Positions 15,595 through 24,279 of a DNA stretch of 64,000 nt are shown here, in pieces. Position numbers and translations under genes: made by a program. The notes under the pieces are model-generated. The model made no database searches and was not told the origin of the DNA. It worked only from the letters and a program-made list of their open reading frames with translations. The DNA comes from JANOSH01 sp031415695 (GTDB taxonomy: Bacteria > Actinomycetota > Acidimicrobiia > Acidimicrobiales > Ilumatobacteraceae): assembly GCA_031415695.1 (NCBI GenBank), contig JANOSH010000022.1, positions 1 to 64,000 of the forward strand, written 5' to 3'. Every line of letters begins with the position of its first letter. Positions within the stretch are counted from its first letter, which is position 1.

Positions 15595-17377
15595 GCGCTG
15601 TAGCTCCTCCTTCGATCAACGTTGCGGGAACATCAACAATGCGGGCCCGGAAATACTCGCCGAGGCCTTTGGCTTGCCCGTCGTCTCGGGTGGACGATGC
15701 GACGCCCTCTTCAAGCAGCCCATGAATCACGAAGTTGATCGCGAGGATGTTTGGCAAATCGTACCGTTCGACCCGGTGCGCCCTGGCTTCGGGGAAAAAC
15801 GATTTGAGTCGCTCGACCGTCAGGAAATTCTCGAGCCAGACATAGGCCTCAGGGGTTCGGGCCCAAAATCCAGCGTTGGCATTACCCCCCTTATCGCCTG
15901 ACCGAGCACCCACAACCCGTCCGAGCGGAGCCTTCACCGTCGGGCCGAACGGTGCTTCGGGGAGCACCCTGGCCGATGGGTGTATTCGCTCGCCGGCCAA
16001 CCCACCAGGGGTGTTATCGACCACCGTACGGTCACCGCCTAGAACCACCTCGTGATGGCACAGATCCGATGGAATGAGTGTTGGCCAGTACACGCCGTAC
16101 GGTCTTGCCTCGGCTGGGCCCCCACGCCCGAACATGCCCGGATACGACGCCAAGGCCATCTCGGTGGCCATCTTCGAGAACGACTTGCCAACCTTGCGTG
16201 CGTCGGCGTCTTTCACCGAGAACGTCAGTGTCGCCACGCCCTCCTCGTTTGTCGCCGGGTCGGTGTGATCACTGCGCACCAGCTTGGTGACAGCGCGGTC
16301 GAACGTAGCGGGCCCATCGGGAAAACTGCCCCAGAAGGTGCGCTCCACGAGCGCGGCCTTATCCTCTATATCGAGGCCGGTGAGGCAGAATGTCATCGAG
16401 TTGCGAAAGCCACCGTCGAAGTTGACGCACACCTTCAACGTTGGAGGCGCCGGTTCGCCTTTTGTGCCCGAAATCTTGACGCTATCCGGCCCAAGTTGTT
16501 CCACCTCGATGGTGTCGAACCGGCACACAACATCGGGGTTCGCATACCGTTCGCTACCAATCTCGTACAGCAACTGCGCAGTCACCGTTCCCACGCTCAC
16601 CATGCCTCCGGTACCGGCGTGTTTGGTGATGATCGACGATCCGTCGGCGTGCAGTTCGGCCAGCGGGAATCCGGGCCGCTCCAGCCCGGGCACTTCCTGG
16701 AAGAACGAGTAGTTGCCGCCTGTTGCCTGCGTGCCGCACTCGATGACATGACCGGCAACGCATGCGCCGGCAAGCGCGTCCCAGTCGTTTCGTTCCCAGC
16801 CGAAATGCCACGCGGCCGGCGCCATCACGACGGCAGCGTCGGTAGTACGGCCAGTGATCACAATGTCGGCGCCGCGCTCCAACGCCTCGACCGCACCCCA
16901 GCAACCAAGGTACGCGTTGGCGGTCATCGCCGATCGATCGCCGAACAATTCTCCCGTGTCGAAGTTCGCGAGATCAACTCCAGCCGCTTGGAACTCGCCG
17001 AGACGATCAAGCACATCGTCACCCGCCACGTACGCAATGCGCGTCGGGATACCGAGCCGGTCGGCCACCTGTTGCACGGCATCGGCGCACCCGGCCGGGT
17101 TCAGGCCGCCGGCGTTGGTGACCACCTTGATGCCCTTGTCGAGGCACAAGCCCATGACTTGTTCCATCTGTGTGACGAACGTGGTGGCGTACCCACCAGT
17201 CGGGTTCTTCGCTCGACCCTTCGCCAAGATGAGCATGGTGAGTTCGGCCAGCCAGTCACCGGTAAGAAAATCGATGTCTCCCCCGGTCACCATCTCGAGC
17301 GCCGCCGACACCCGATCGCCGTAAAACCCGCTGCAGTTCGCGATACGAATAGGCCGGTCCACGTTGCGAAGCGTCAT
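15587..17377 (-). CDS. AtuA-like acyclic terpene utilisation family protein (DUF1446)
   Basis: 596 residues. The N-terminal two-thirds match AtuA/DUF1446 (IANCSGFYGDRVSAALEMV, DFLTGDWLAELTM, GGLNPAGCADAVQQV, NAYLGCWGAVEAL, VITGRTTDAAVV). The last 110 residues are the ferredoxin-fold AtuA-associated domain (RSGDKGGNANAGFWAR). The role in acyclic terpene or leucine-type CoA degradation is known by genetics rather than mechanism. The ATG at 17377 is chosen over an upstream one because CACAAT lies 6 bases before it and the conserved block starts 11 residues in. Confidence 0.85.
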   Translation of the reverse strand: MTLRNVDRPIRIANCSGFYGDRVSAALEMVTGGDIDFLTGDWLAELTMLILAKGRAKNPTGGYATTFVTQMEQVMGLCLDKGIKVVTNAGGLNPAGCADAVQQVADRLGIPTRIAYVAGDDVLDRLGEFQAAGVDLANFDTGELFGDRSAMTANAYLGCWGAVEALERGADIVITGRTTDAAVVMAPAAWHFGWERNDWDALAGACVAGHVIECGTQATGGNYSFFQEVPGLERPGFPLAELHADGSSIITKHAGTGGMVSVGTVTAQLLYEIGSERYANPDVVCRFDTIEVEQLGPDSVKISGTKGEPAPPTLKVCVNFDGGFRNSMTFCLTGLDIEDKAALVERTFWGSFPDGPATFDRAVTKLVRSDHTDPATNEEGVATLTFSVKDADARKVGKSFSKMATEMALASYPGMFGRGGPAEARPYGVYWPTLIPSDLCHHEVVLGGDRTVVDNTPGGLAGERIHPSARVLPEAPFGPTVKAPLGRVVGARSGDKGGNANAGFWARTPEAYVWLENFLTVERLKSFFPEARAHRVERYDLPNILAINFVIHGLLEEGVASSTRDDGQAKGLGEYFRARIVDVPATLIEGGATAHG

Positions 17378-17577
17378 GGTCGCATTGTGCCACGCACGCC
17401 TCGCGCCGGGTGCTACGGGGCGGTATTCAGGCCGTTCTGGCGGCCGTGCTTGTGCGCTGGCGGGCGACATCGGCCAGGGCCGTCACTCTGCAGCACGGCA
17501 CGTCGTTGTCGCACACAGGGACTGGAAACAACAGTGACCGTCGGCGGTTCCGCTCATCGCAGACGCACCTTGGCGGC

Positions 17578-18630
17578 TTACCCGAGGAGGGGGTAGTGGT
17601 GTCCTGGTGGGTGGCTGACGAGGGTGTTGTTGGTGGGGGTGGTGACGGTGAGCACGCCGTCGGAGGTCATCGTCGCGTCCCAGCCTTTCTTGTGCAGCAG
17701 GTGATGGTGCCGGCTACAAAAAAGGGCGAGGTTGGTGATGTCGGTTGGTCCGCCGTTGGCTCGGTGTTTGAGGTGGTGGACTTCTGACCAGATACCGGGC
17801 CGGTCGCAGCCCCGGAATCGGCAATGCCGGTCGCGTACAAGTATCCGTTTGTAGAGGCCGGGCGGGATGAAATCTTTCCCGCTGCCGTAATGCAATGGTT
17901 CGTTGCGATGCCCAAGAAGAATCGGAGCGATGTTGGCGTCACACATCATGGTTTGAATCGTTGCCTGATCAAACACGGTCCCTGACGGGGTTTGACCCAC
18001 ATTGTGGTTGAGGTCGTTCAACGTCATAACAACGACCATTTCAGCCGAACGTCGCCCTGACGTTTTGAACCCTTGAATGATCATCCGAGCCATTTCAACG
18101 AGCGCGTCAGCCATTTTTTGGCTGTGCACCCGTACCGGTTCACCCGGCAGATTCGGGTCAGCATTCGCGGCTGCAACCGCAGCCGCGTGAGCCCTGGCAG
18201 CCCATGCACGCATCGCTGTCGTCAACTCCGCAATCGACAACGGTGCCAACAACGGCACCAACTCGGTTTCAGCATCAACAAACGCACCAACGTTACGGTC
18301 GCTGACGTTGGCGACGATGACCTGAACTTGAGCGTGAGTAAGCACCCCGGTTCGTAACGCTTCGAACGTGACCGGCAACTCACGTAACCGCCGCAATGTA
18401 CGCGTCAAAACGAACGCTTCAGGACGAGACCTGCCGGCATGAGTGACAAACCAAGCTGGTAACGACACAGCACCGTCGATATCCCACAACCCGCCCGAAT
18501 CAAACGCATCCAACACCGTGAACGCCTGGGCTAACAGTTGGTCGGCAACCGCGAACAGACGCGCAATCTCACCACCATCGACCGACAGTTCAAGATCACC
18601 CACAACCTGTTCCAGGAGCGCTAACGACAT
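17578..18630 (-). CDS. DUF222/HNH endonuclease (13E12 repeat family)
   Basis: 350 residues. An N-terminal helical DUF222 region covers about residues 1-230. It is followed by an HNH domain, DRHCRFRGCDRP and EVHHLKHRANGGPTDITNL, ending in CSRHHHLLHK. The zinc-binding cysteines and catalytic histidines are present. Such genes are multicopy in actinobacteria and often behave as mobile repeats, but no flanking repeats are visible here. The ATG at 18630 is fixed by TACGCT ending 6 bases upstream. Biological role unknown. Confidence 0.85.
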   Translation of the reverse strand: MSLALLEQVVGDLELSVDGGEIARLFAVADQLLAQAFTVLDAFDSGGLWDIDGAVSLPAWFVTHAGRSRPEAFVLTRTLRRLRELPVTFEALRTGVLTHAQVQVIVANVSDRNVGAFVDAETELVPLLAPLSIAELTTAMRAWAARAHAAAVAAANADPNLPGEPVRVHSQKMADALVEMARMIIQGFKTSGRRSAEMVVVMTLNDLNHNVGQTPSGTVFDQATIQTMMCDANIAPILLGHRNEPLHYGSGKDFIPPGLYKRILVRDRHCRFRGCDRPGIWSEVHHLKHRANGGPTDITNLALFCSRHHHLLHKKGWDATMTSDGVLTVTTPTNNTLVSHPPGHHYPLLG

Positions 18631-18767
18631 AGGTAAAGCGTACACCTGTACCCACATATATACAATAAATAAAACACTTTGTTTTGGCGCTCAATTACTG
18701 AAATACATTCAATACACTGTCCGTGTCGGTCGTCTCTTCACAGCTGCAGCGACGCAGCGGGCAGATG
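18631..18767. other. AT-rich intergenic patch
   Basis: Between the HNH gene promoter and the stop of the secreted protein gene, the run around 18655-18720 is markedly AT-rich compared with its surroundings (ATATATACAATAAATAAAAC). No open frame, RNA or clear terminator is visible. It may be a promoter region, an H-NS/Lsr2-type target, or a scar of an insertion. Confidence 0.4.
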
Positions 18768-19616
18768 CTAGGGAGCGGTATTGATGACTTGGATTTTGGC
18801 CACAGCGATATCCAGAACCGTGGTCGTGGTGATCCCATCAATCACACCAGCCGTACCGTCAGACCCTGTCCATGTCATCGACCAATCAACCGTGACCGGC
18901 ACCCGATACTTGTTGTCAGGCTGACCGAAACTCGACTTCGTAAACCGGAACTCACACACCAACGGCGACTTCTCAAACGGATCTAACGGCGGATGATCAT
19001 CCAAAAACTGCTGCGACGGACCATTCACCATCGCGCCACACACCGTTGGCTCATGATCCGGCGGCGCAAACGTAATCTTGCGCGCCGAGACCGTCGCCGA
19101 CACCGACAACTGCGGCGTAGCCGCGGTCAACACCACCGAGCGACGCATCACCGAATCCAACCAGATGTACGTCGGCCACCGAACAAACGCATACTCCGAC
19201 AACACCGTCACCGGATAAAACATCGGAGCCGGACGCGGCACCTCACGCACCGCCCGAGCCCGTACCTCAGCAACCAACTGCGACCGAGTCTGCATCCGCT
19301 GCCAATAGAACACATTGCTACCCGGACAACGAGCGACGTAAAAGACACTCAGCATGCCATCGACCACCATGCTCGGCTCAACCGGCTGCGTAGGAAACCC
19401 ATCAACAAACGCCGGCTCGTACACACACCCATCCCCAGCACTTCGCCTCTCCCACAACCCCTCACCCGACACCCCTACCACCGCTGTAGCCGACCCATTC
19501 GAACCCTGCTCGACCGTCCCGCCAGCGGCGTCTCCGCCTGTCGCAGCGCCAGCGACCCCTGTCGTGAAGATGCAAAACCCAAGTGCGAGTGCCAGGATCC
19601 TAAGGAGGCGACTCAT
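18768..19616 (-). CDS. Secreted hypothetical protein
   Basis: 282 residues. The start MSRLLRILALALGF gives a signal peptide ending near GVAGAA, then a Gly/Ser-rich linker. The mature part has six cysteines and many aromatic residues. I do not recognise a family. The ATG overlaps the stop of the upstream lipoprotein gene (ATGA) and a GAGGA lies before it, so the two secreted proteins are co-produced and may form a cell-surface pair. Confidence 0.65.
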   Translation of the reverse strand: MSRLLRILALALGFCIFTTGVAGAATGGDAAGGTVEQGSNGSATAVVGVSGEGLWERRSAGDGCVYEPAFVDGFPTQPVEPSMVVDGMLSVFYVARCPGSNVFYWQRMQTRSQLVAEVRARAVREVPRPAPMFYPVTVLSEYAFVRWPTYIWLDSVMRRSVVLTAATPQLSVSATVSARKITFAPPDHEPTVCGAMVNGPSQQFLDDHPPLDPFEKSPLVCEFRFTKSSFGQPDNKYRVPVTVDWSMTWTGSDGTAGVIDGITTTTVLDIAVAKIQVINTAP

Positions 19617-20317
19617 GACGTCCTCGCTGGGCACATGTTAAGAACGAGGGGATCGAATCTGTCAAAGAGAACGGCAGTAAAGATTTTCCAGACCCCGTCG
19701 ATCTTCTTGAAGCCCAGACGCCGACTGTATCCCAATACTTGGTCATCGACCACGACTTCGGTTTGCCCGGGAACCTTCGAGACGGTGTATTGAACTCCGC
19801 CGTTTACATGGCACGTCGTGACTTCCGCGGCATCAAGGCTGGCCGCCACCACTACCCCCTCGATGACTACGTAACTAAGGTTCGGATCGGCATTCGGCCG
19901 GCTAAGCACGCCGTTACGAACTGCCTCATCCAGTCTGGCCAGTTCCTTGGCGGCCAGGTCAGGCGAGAACCGGCGGGTGAACGCAGCACGGTCGCAGTTC
20001 ATCGGGTTTGCGAAACACACATCATTACTGTCCTTAGAAGCAATCGATGCGGCGCGGACCTCGGCGGCTGCGCGGTCGATCGGCGAGATCGTCGTGGTTG
20101 CGGTCGGTGCGGTCGTCGGCACCGCCGCCAGCGTCGTCGTAACCGGCGGGGCGGTCGTCGCCGCCACTGCCGTAGCCCTCACCAGCGCTGCAACGGAGGT
20201 CGACACTCTCACCGTCGAGGACACCACGGAACTGGGCGGGCCCACGACCGCCTTGCCAGCCGTCGAGCAAGCACTCGCCGCTACAAGCAGCCCAAGTAAA
20301 CACAGAAAAGATTTCAC
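19613..20317 (-). CDS. Thr-rich-linker lipoprotein
   Basis: 234 residues. The GTG at 20317 starts the signal peptide VKSFLCLLGLLVAASAC with a lipobox-like ASAC. A roughly 65-residue Thr/Ala/Val linker follows, then a compact domain of about 150 residues with CFANPMNCD and a DUF4440/nuclear-transport-factor-2-like ending (LGFKKIDGVWKIF). That last match is tentative. TACGTT lies 6 bases before the GTG (leaderless); longer upstream starts would bury the signal peptide. Confidence 0.6.
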   Translation of the reverse strand: MKSFLCLLGLLVAASACSTAGKAVVGPPSSVVSSTVRVSTSVAALVRATAVAATTAPPVTTTLAAVPTTAPTATTTISPIDRAAAEVRAASIASKDSNDVCFANPMNCDRAAFTRRFSPDLAAKELARLDEAVRNGVLSRPNADPNLSYVVIEGVVVAASLDAAEVTTCHVNGGVQYTVSKVPGQTEVVVDDQVLGYSRRLGFKKIDGVWKIFTAVLFDRFDPLVLNMCPARTS

Positions 20318-20323
20318 ACGCTC

Positions 20324-20419
20324 AACGTACGAGAGCCGATGGCCAGTAGGTCTAAAGACCCACTCAAGACTCGGTTCAGATACCGCGGTACGAGAACCGC
20401 CGTAGAGACACGTTACGAT
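20324..20419. promoter_or_regulatory. Divergent leaderless promoters
   Basis: TACGTT (20329-20324, minus) serves the lipoprotein GTG at 20317. TACGAT (20414-20419, plus) serves the DUF35 ATG at 20426. Each box ends exactly 6 bases before its start codon. Confidence 0.5.
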
Positions 20420-20425
20420 CCGGAT

Positions 20426-20821
20426 ATGGTCACACAGGTTCCGATCGTCAACTATCTGACCCTCGGCGATACGCCCCATCTCGTGGCCACCGAGTGCATA
20501 GCTTGCGGAGCCAAATACTTCGATCGTCGCAACGCTTGCGCCGCATGTTTCGCCACTGACTTTGTCAGCGGCCCGGTCGAGAACTCGGGCGAACTACGGT
20601 CGTACACCATCGTCACGTTCGCCGCTCCCGGCGTTCCCGTGCCGTTCGTCGCCGGCATCGTCGATTGCGGCGGCGTCAGTGTTCGCGCCAACATCATCAA
20701 CACGCCATGCGACCCCGAGCATGTGACGCTCGGAATGCGCGTACAACTTGCGACCTACTCACTTGGTCTCGATGACGATGGCGTGGAAGCCATCGGATTC
20801 GGGTACGAACCCATTTCCTAA
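20426..20821 (+). CDS. DUF35 OB-fold acyl-CoA-associated protein
   Basis: 131 residues. A zinc-ribbon rubredoxin-like half (TECIACGAKYFDRRNACAACF, four cysteines) is followed by an OB-fold half (SGELRSYTIVTFAAPG, PFVAGIVDCGG). Proteins of this type bind acyl-CoA and form obligate complexes with SCP2-type thiolases or aldolases such as Ltp2. The thiolase gene follows after 12 bp. The ATG is set by the -10 box TACGAT 6 bases upstream, which excludes the longer ATG at 20339. Confidence 0.82.
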   Translation: MVTQVPIVNYLTLGDTPHLVATECIACGAKYFDRRNACAACFATDFVSGPVENSGELRSYTIVTFAAPGVPVPFVAGIVDCGGVSVRANIINTPCDPEHVTLGMRVQLATYSLGLDDDGVEAIGFGYEPIS

Positions 20822-20833
20822 GGAGACAACGAC

Positions 20834-22039
20834 ATGGCTAACGACGACATCTGGATTCTCGGTATCAGGATGACCAAGTTCGGCAAGCATCCCGACAAGG
20901 ACGTTGTCGATCTTGGCGCCGAAGCAGCCATGGCGGCTCTGGCCGACGGCGGCGTGACCATGGCCGATATCGGCGTGCTCGCGGCTGGAAACCTCATGGG
21001 TGGTGGAGGGTTCGGTCAACAGTTACAAAAGCAGATCGGCCAGACCGGCATTCCCGTGTTCAACGTCTCGAACGCGTGTGCCACGGGGGCCACCGCGTTA
21101 CGAACTGCCATCATGGCCATCAAGGCCGGCGAGTGCGACATGGGCTTGGCCGTGGGGGTCGAGAAGCTCGCCGGTGCCGGTCTGCTGGGCGGGGGTGGCA
21201 CGCCCAAGAGCGATACGAAAACTTGGACACCAAGCGGCCGTTTCGGCTCGGTGGCCAACACCGATGGTCGCATCGGTACCGCAGCCATGCCGGGTACCTT
21301 TGCCCAGGTCGGTATGGAATACGGCCACAAGTACGGCGGGGCAACGTTCGAGTTGTTCGCCAAAATCTCCGAGAAGAACCACTCGCACTCCACCCTGAAC
21401 CCACTCGCGGCATATAGCAAAGCCATGTCGCTCGAGCAGATCATGAACGACGTAATGATCGCGTATCCCAACACCCGCTCGATGTGTTCAGCCAACTGCG
21501 ACGGCGGTGCGGCAGCTGTCGTCGTGAGTGGCAAGAAGCTGCGAACGTTGTCGCTGGAGCAGCAGCGCCGAGCTATCAAGGTGTCGGCGTCAGTCCTTAC
21601 GAGCGACCCGTGGGAAGAGGCCTGCCAGGTGCTTCCCGACGTCAACAAGCTCACCAAGAATGCAGCAAAGCAAGCCTACGAGGCAGCAGGCGTTGGCCCC
21701 GAAGATCTGAACCTGGTCGAGCTGCACGACTGTTTCGCCACGGCTGAATTGGTGCACTACGACAACCTCGGGTTGTGTCGTGAGGGTGAAGCGGTCGACT
21801 TCTTCAACTCGGGTGCACCGTGGCGCACCGGGTCGACCCCGGTGAACGTGTCGGGCGGCCTGCAGTCAAAAGGACACCCCATCTCGGCCACCGGCATCGC
21901 CAATATCTGGGAAGTGTGCCATCACCTTCGCGGCGAAGCGGGCGAACGCCAGATCGAGGGCGCAAAGGTGGGCCTCGCCCATGTCATCGGCCTGGGTTCG
22001 GCATGTGGCGTTCACATCCTGGAGAAGTCCGGGCTCTAA
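20834..22039 (+). CDS. SCP2-type thiolase / acetyl-CoA acetyltransferase
   Basis: 401 residues. The active-site cysteine is in NVSNACATGATAL near residue 82, and the catalytic histidines are in VELHDCFATAEL and SKGHPISATGIAN. These are features of the SCP-x/lipid-transfer thiolase branch rather than classical FadA. Partnership with the DUF35 protein suggests a complex for thiolytic or retro-aldol release in side-chain or fatty-acid degradation. A strong AAGGAG lies 8 bases before the ATG, so this gene is translated from a Shine-Dalgarno within the operon. Confidence 0.88.
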   Translation: MANDDIWILGIRMTKFGKHPDKDVVDLGAEAAMAALADGGVTMADIGVLAAGNLMGGGGFGQQLQKQIGQTGIPVFNVSNACATGATALRTAIMAIKAGECDMGLAVGVEKLAGAGLLGGGGTPKSDTKTWTPSGRFGSVANTDGRIGTAAMPGTFAQVGMEYGHKYGGATFELFAKISEKNHSHSTLNPLAAYSKAMSLEQIMNDVMIAYPNTRSMCSANCDGGAAAVVVSGKKLRTLSLEQQRRAIKVSASVLTSDPWEEACQVLPDVNKLTKNAAKQAYEAAGVGPEDLNLVELHDCFATAELVHYDNLGLCREGEAVDFFNSGAPWRTGSTPVNVSGGLQSKGHPISATGIANIWEVCHHLRGEAGERQIEGAKVGLAHVIGLGSACGVHILEKSGL

Positions 22040-22170
22040 ACCTGGCGGCGATCTGTACCGCAAGCTCTCGTCTGCATAGAACGGTCACGAGCCGGTCAAA
22101 CAACTACGTCATACCCGGTTGGTAACATTTCGGCACTTCCCCGCTTTCGTCGAACTACTGAACGAGGCCA

Positions 22171-22920
22171 ATGATGACCAGCGATAACCTTGGTGCTGTG
22201 AGCGAGCACCCTGCTGTCGACTATGCCCATTTGCCCGGGGAAGAGGGCAACCCACTCATGGAATCAACCTTGCATGTGGACTGGGGGCTCGTCCTCCTGA
22301 ATGCGGCGCGTCACACGCTCGCGGGTACGGGCCATCTCGTCACCGGCAACGTGGCCTTCGCTCCCAATGATACCAAGCCACATACCGCTCCCGATGTCAT
22401 GGTCATCCCAGGGGCAGCCGGGTCCGAGTTCGGCCGGTACGAACCGGGTGCGACCGATCCGCTCCCCAGCGTGTGTGTCGAGATCCTTTCGCCATCGAAC
22501 ACCCGACGTGCCATCTCCGAACGCGCCGACCGGCTGCTGGGTCTTGGTATCGCCGAGGTGTATGTGCTTGATCCCCGACGCGAAACCATCGTCCGTGTGG
22601 AACGGCGTAACGGTGTTTTAGTCGAGACGTCGGCGGTGGGCACGTACAGCCCGGGGTTGGCGTTGTCGTTCGCCCTGAGCGACGGGCATCTTGCTGTTTG
22701 TTGCCCCGCCGGGCGCATCGTTCGCCCAGGCGACGATCCGTTCGGCTGGCTTGTAGAAGAGACCCTGCGGGCCGATTTGGCCGAAGCCGAACTCGATGCA
22801 ACCCAGGCCGAACTCGATGCAACCCAGGCCGAACTTGATGCAACCCAAGCCGAACTCGATGCAACCCAAGCCGAACTCAAGCTGGCCCGCACTCGCATCG
22901 CCGAGCTTGAAGGCGATTAA
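22171..22920 (+). CDS. Uma2/DUF820 endonuclease-like protein with heptad repeat tail
   Basis: 249 residues. The first roughly 190 match the Uma2 (PD-(D/E)XK-like) fold: the acidic residue in TAPDVMVIP, the central CVEILSPSNTRR, and the strand VYVLDPRRETIVRVE. The C-terminus is a coiled coil built from four copies of the heptad AELDATQ, then AELKLARTRIAELEGD, which probably mediates oligomerisation. Family function is unknown; relatives are often repeated in cyanobacteria and actinobacteria. Two adjacent ATGs exist; GAGG sits better for the second (22174). Confidence 0.78.
   Translation: MMTSDNLGAVSEHPAVDYAHLPGEEGNPLMESTLHVDWGLVLLNAARHTLAGTGHLVTGNVAFAPNDTKPHTAPDVMVIPGAAGSEFGRYEPGATDPLPSVCVEILSPSNTRRAISERADRLLGLGIAEVYVLDPRRETIVRVERRNGVLVETSAVGTYSPGLALSFALSDGHLAVCCPAGRIVRPGDDPFGWLVEETLRADLAEAELDATQAELDATQAELDATQAELDATQAELKLARTRIAELEGD
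22786..22878 (+). repeat. 21-bp tandem repeat, four copies plus a partial
   Basis: The unit GCCGAACTCGATGCAACCCA plus one base encodes AELDATQ. Copies start at 22786, 22807, 22828 and 22849, with a 9-base partial at 22870. The copies differ at one or two synonymous positions. Copy number could change by slippage without shifting the frame. Confidence 0.9.
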
Positions 22921-22960
22921 CCAGCGGGCCAGTCTTGGCTGACTCGGTACGCTGTCGCCA

Positions 22961-23662
22961 ATGCGTACCATTGGCCTTCTCGGTGGGATGTCGTGGGTGT
23001 CTACCGGGCATTACTACCAAGTCATCAATGCCGACGTGGCGGCGCGCCTCGGCGGTGACCATTGCGCATCGTTAATGCTCTGGCAGACCGATTTCGCCCA
23101 ACTCACGGAACTGCAGCGGGCCGGCCGGTGGCATGAAGCTGGCGAACTGCTAGCCGTCGGGGCCACGATGCTGCGAGACGGCGGTGCCGACATCATCGCG
23201 ATCGGCGCCAACACCATGCACCTTGTCGCGCAACAGGTTGCTGACGCCGCCGCGCCGGCTCGGCTAATACATATTGTCGAGGTCGTGCGTGATGAGTGTT
23301 TGCGTCTTGGTATCCGCCGCCTTGGTCTTTTCGGCACGGCGTACACCATGGAGTCACCGGAGTTGTTTCCGCCCACCCTGTCGGCCGCTGGCATCGAGGT
23401 GATGGTGCCCGACGCGCAACTCCGTGCGGCCATTCAGCGCCATACGTTCGACGAGCTAATACGCGACGTTGTCACCGACGAATGCCGGGCCACGTTCCGC
23501 ATGGCTGGCCGGTCGCTCATTGCCCGCGGGGCCGACGCTGTGGTGTTGGCGTGCACCGAGCACGGCATGGTGCTCGGCGATGGCGATCTCACCGTTCCGG
23601 TGCTCGACTCCACGGTGCTTCACGCACGCGCGTTGGTCGACGCAGCCTTAACACAAGCTTGA
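22961..23662 (+). CDS. Aspartate/glutamate racemase family protein
   Basis: 233 residues with LGGMSWVSTGHYY near the N-terminus. The first active-site segment is IGANTMHLV, where two-cysteine racemases have CNT. The second, VLACTEHGMVL, keeps its cysteine. The enzyme thus has only one of the two usual catalytic cysteines, as in one-cysteine members such as E. coli YgeA. Cofactor-independent racemisation of a single enantiomer, or another C-alpha proton chemistry, is possible. TACGCT 7 bases before the ATG indicates a leaderless message. Confidence 0.8.
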   Translation: MRTIGLLGGMSWVSTGHYYQVINADVAARLGGDHCASLMLWQTDFAQLTELQRAGRWHEAGELLAVGATMLRDGGADIIAIGANTMHLVAQQVADAAAPARLIHIVEVVRDECLRLGIRRLGLFGTAYTMESPELFPPTLSAAGIEVMVPDAQLRAAIQRHTFDELIRDVVTDECRATFRMAGRSLIARGADAVVLACTEHGMVLGDGDLTVPVLDSTVLHARALVDAALTQA

Positions 23663-23724
23663 CGAGGCAGGCGGCCGAAAGCGGCTAACTCTTGCTCCCT
23701 GCCGGTCGCTTTAACGCTCAGCCA

Positions 23725-24279
23725 CTAGTCGAACAGCGAGGCCTGCGCGGCCTCGGGTGCACCCTCGATGGCCAGCATTCGCATCTTGGTGGCCACCCCA
23801 CCACCGGCCGAAAAGCCCCCGGTCTTGCCACCGGCCGCCAGCACTCGATGACACGGAATGATGATGGCTATCGGATTTCGACCGAGCGCTTGGCCCACCG
23901 CTTGAGCCGAGCCGGGCATGCCCATGCGTTTGGCGATATCGCCATAAGTCAACGTGTTGCCTGGCGGAACGGTCAGAGCGATGCGATACACGCGGCGATC
24001 GAACTCGGGCACGCCCGTTAGGTCGAGGGCGACGACTGACAGGTCACGGGCTTCACCAGCGAGAAGGGCCACGATGCCAGCAATGGCAGCACGGATCCTC
24101 GGTGGTGGGGTGAGTTCGAACGTGGCCCCCGGGTTACGTCGTAAGAGCCGAGCAGTGGTGGCCTCGGCCGACGATTCAGGCAATTGGGTTGCGCGCACGC
24201 CAACGGCGGTCCAGGCGATACCGCACGGGCCGAGCGACGTTTCGAACAGCGTGAATGCCACCAGGTTCAAGGGCGTCAC
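23725..24279 (-). CDS. ogt: Methylated-DNA-protein-cysteine methyltransferase
   Basis: 184 residues. The acceptor motif is IIIPCHRVLAAGGKTGGF, and the helix-turn-helix region is YGDIAKRMGMPGSAQAVGQALGRNP. It repairs O6-alkylguanine by irreversible transfer of the alkyl group to the PCHR cysteine. The GTG at 24279 overlaps the stop of the BenE-like gene (GTGA), so it is co-translated with that transporter. The pairing is unusual but probably reflects operon extension only. Confidence 0.88.
   Translation of the reverse strand: MTPLNLVAFTLFETSLGPCGIAWTAVGVRATQLPESSAEATTARLLRRNPGATFELTPPPRIRAAIAGIVALLAGEARDLSVVALDLTGVPEFDRRVYRIALTVPPGNTLTYGDIAKRMGMPGSAQAVGQALGRNPIAIIIPCHRVLAAGGKTGGFSAGGGVATKMRMLAIEGAPEAAQASLFD

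Noticed and set aside
16052..17596. 514-codon open frame on the plus strand
   Set aside because: It lies antisense to the AtuA-like gene, whose motifs are clear. The translation is Arg/His-rich with no recognisable domain, as expected from a high-GC shadow frame.
22786..22878. Possible CRISPR-like or regulatory iteron array
   Set aside because: Units are adjacent without spacers, in frame, and encode a coiled-coil heptad.
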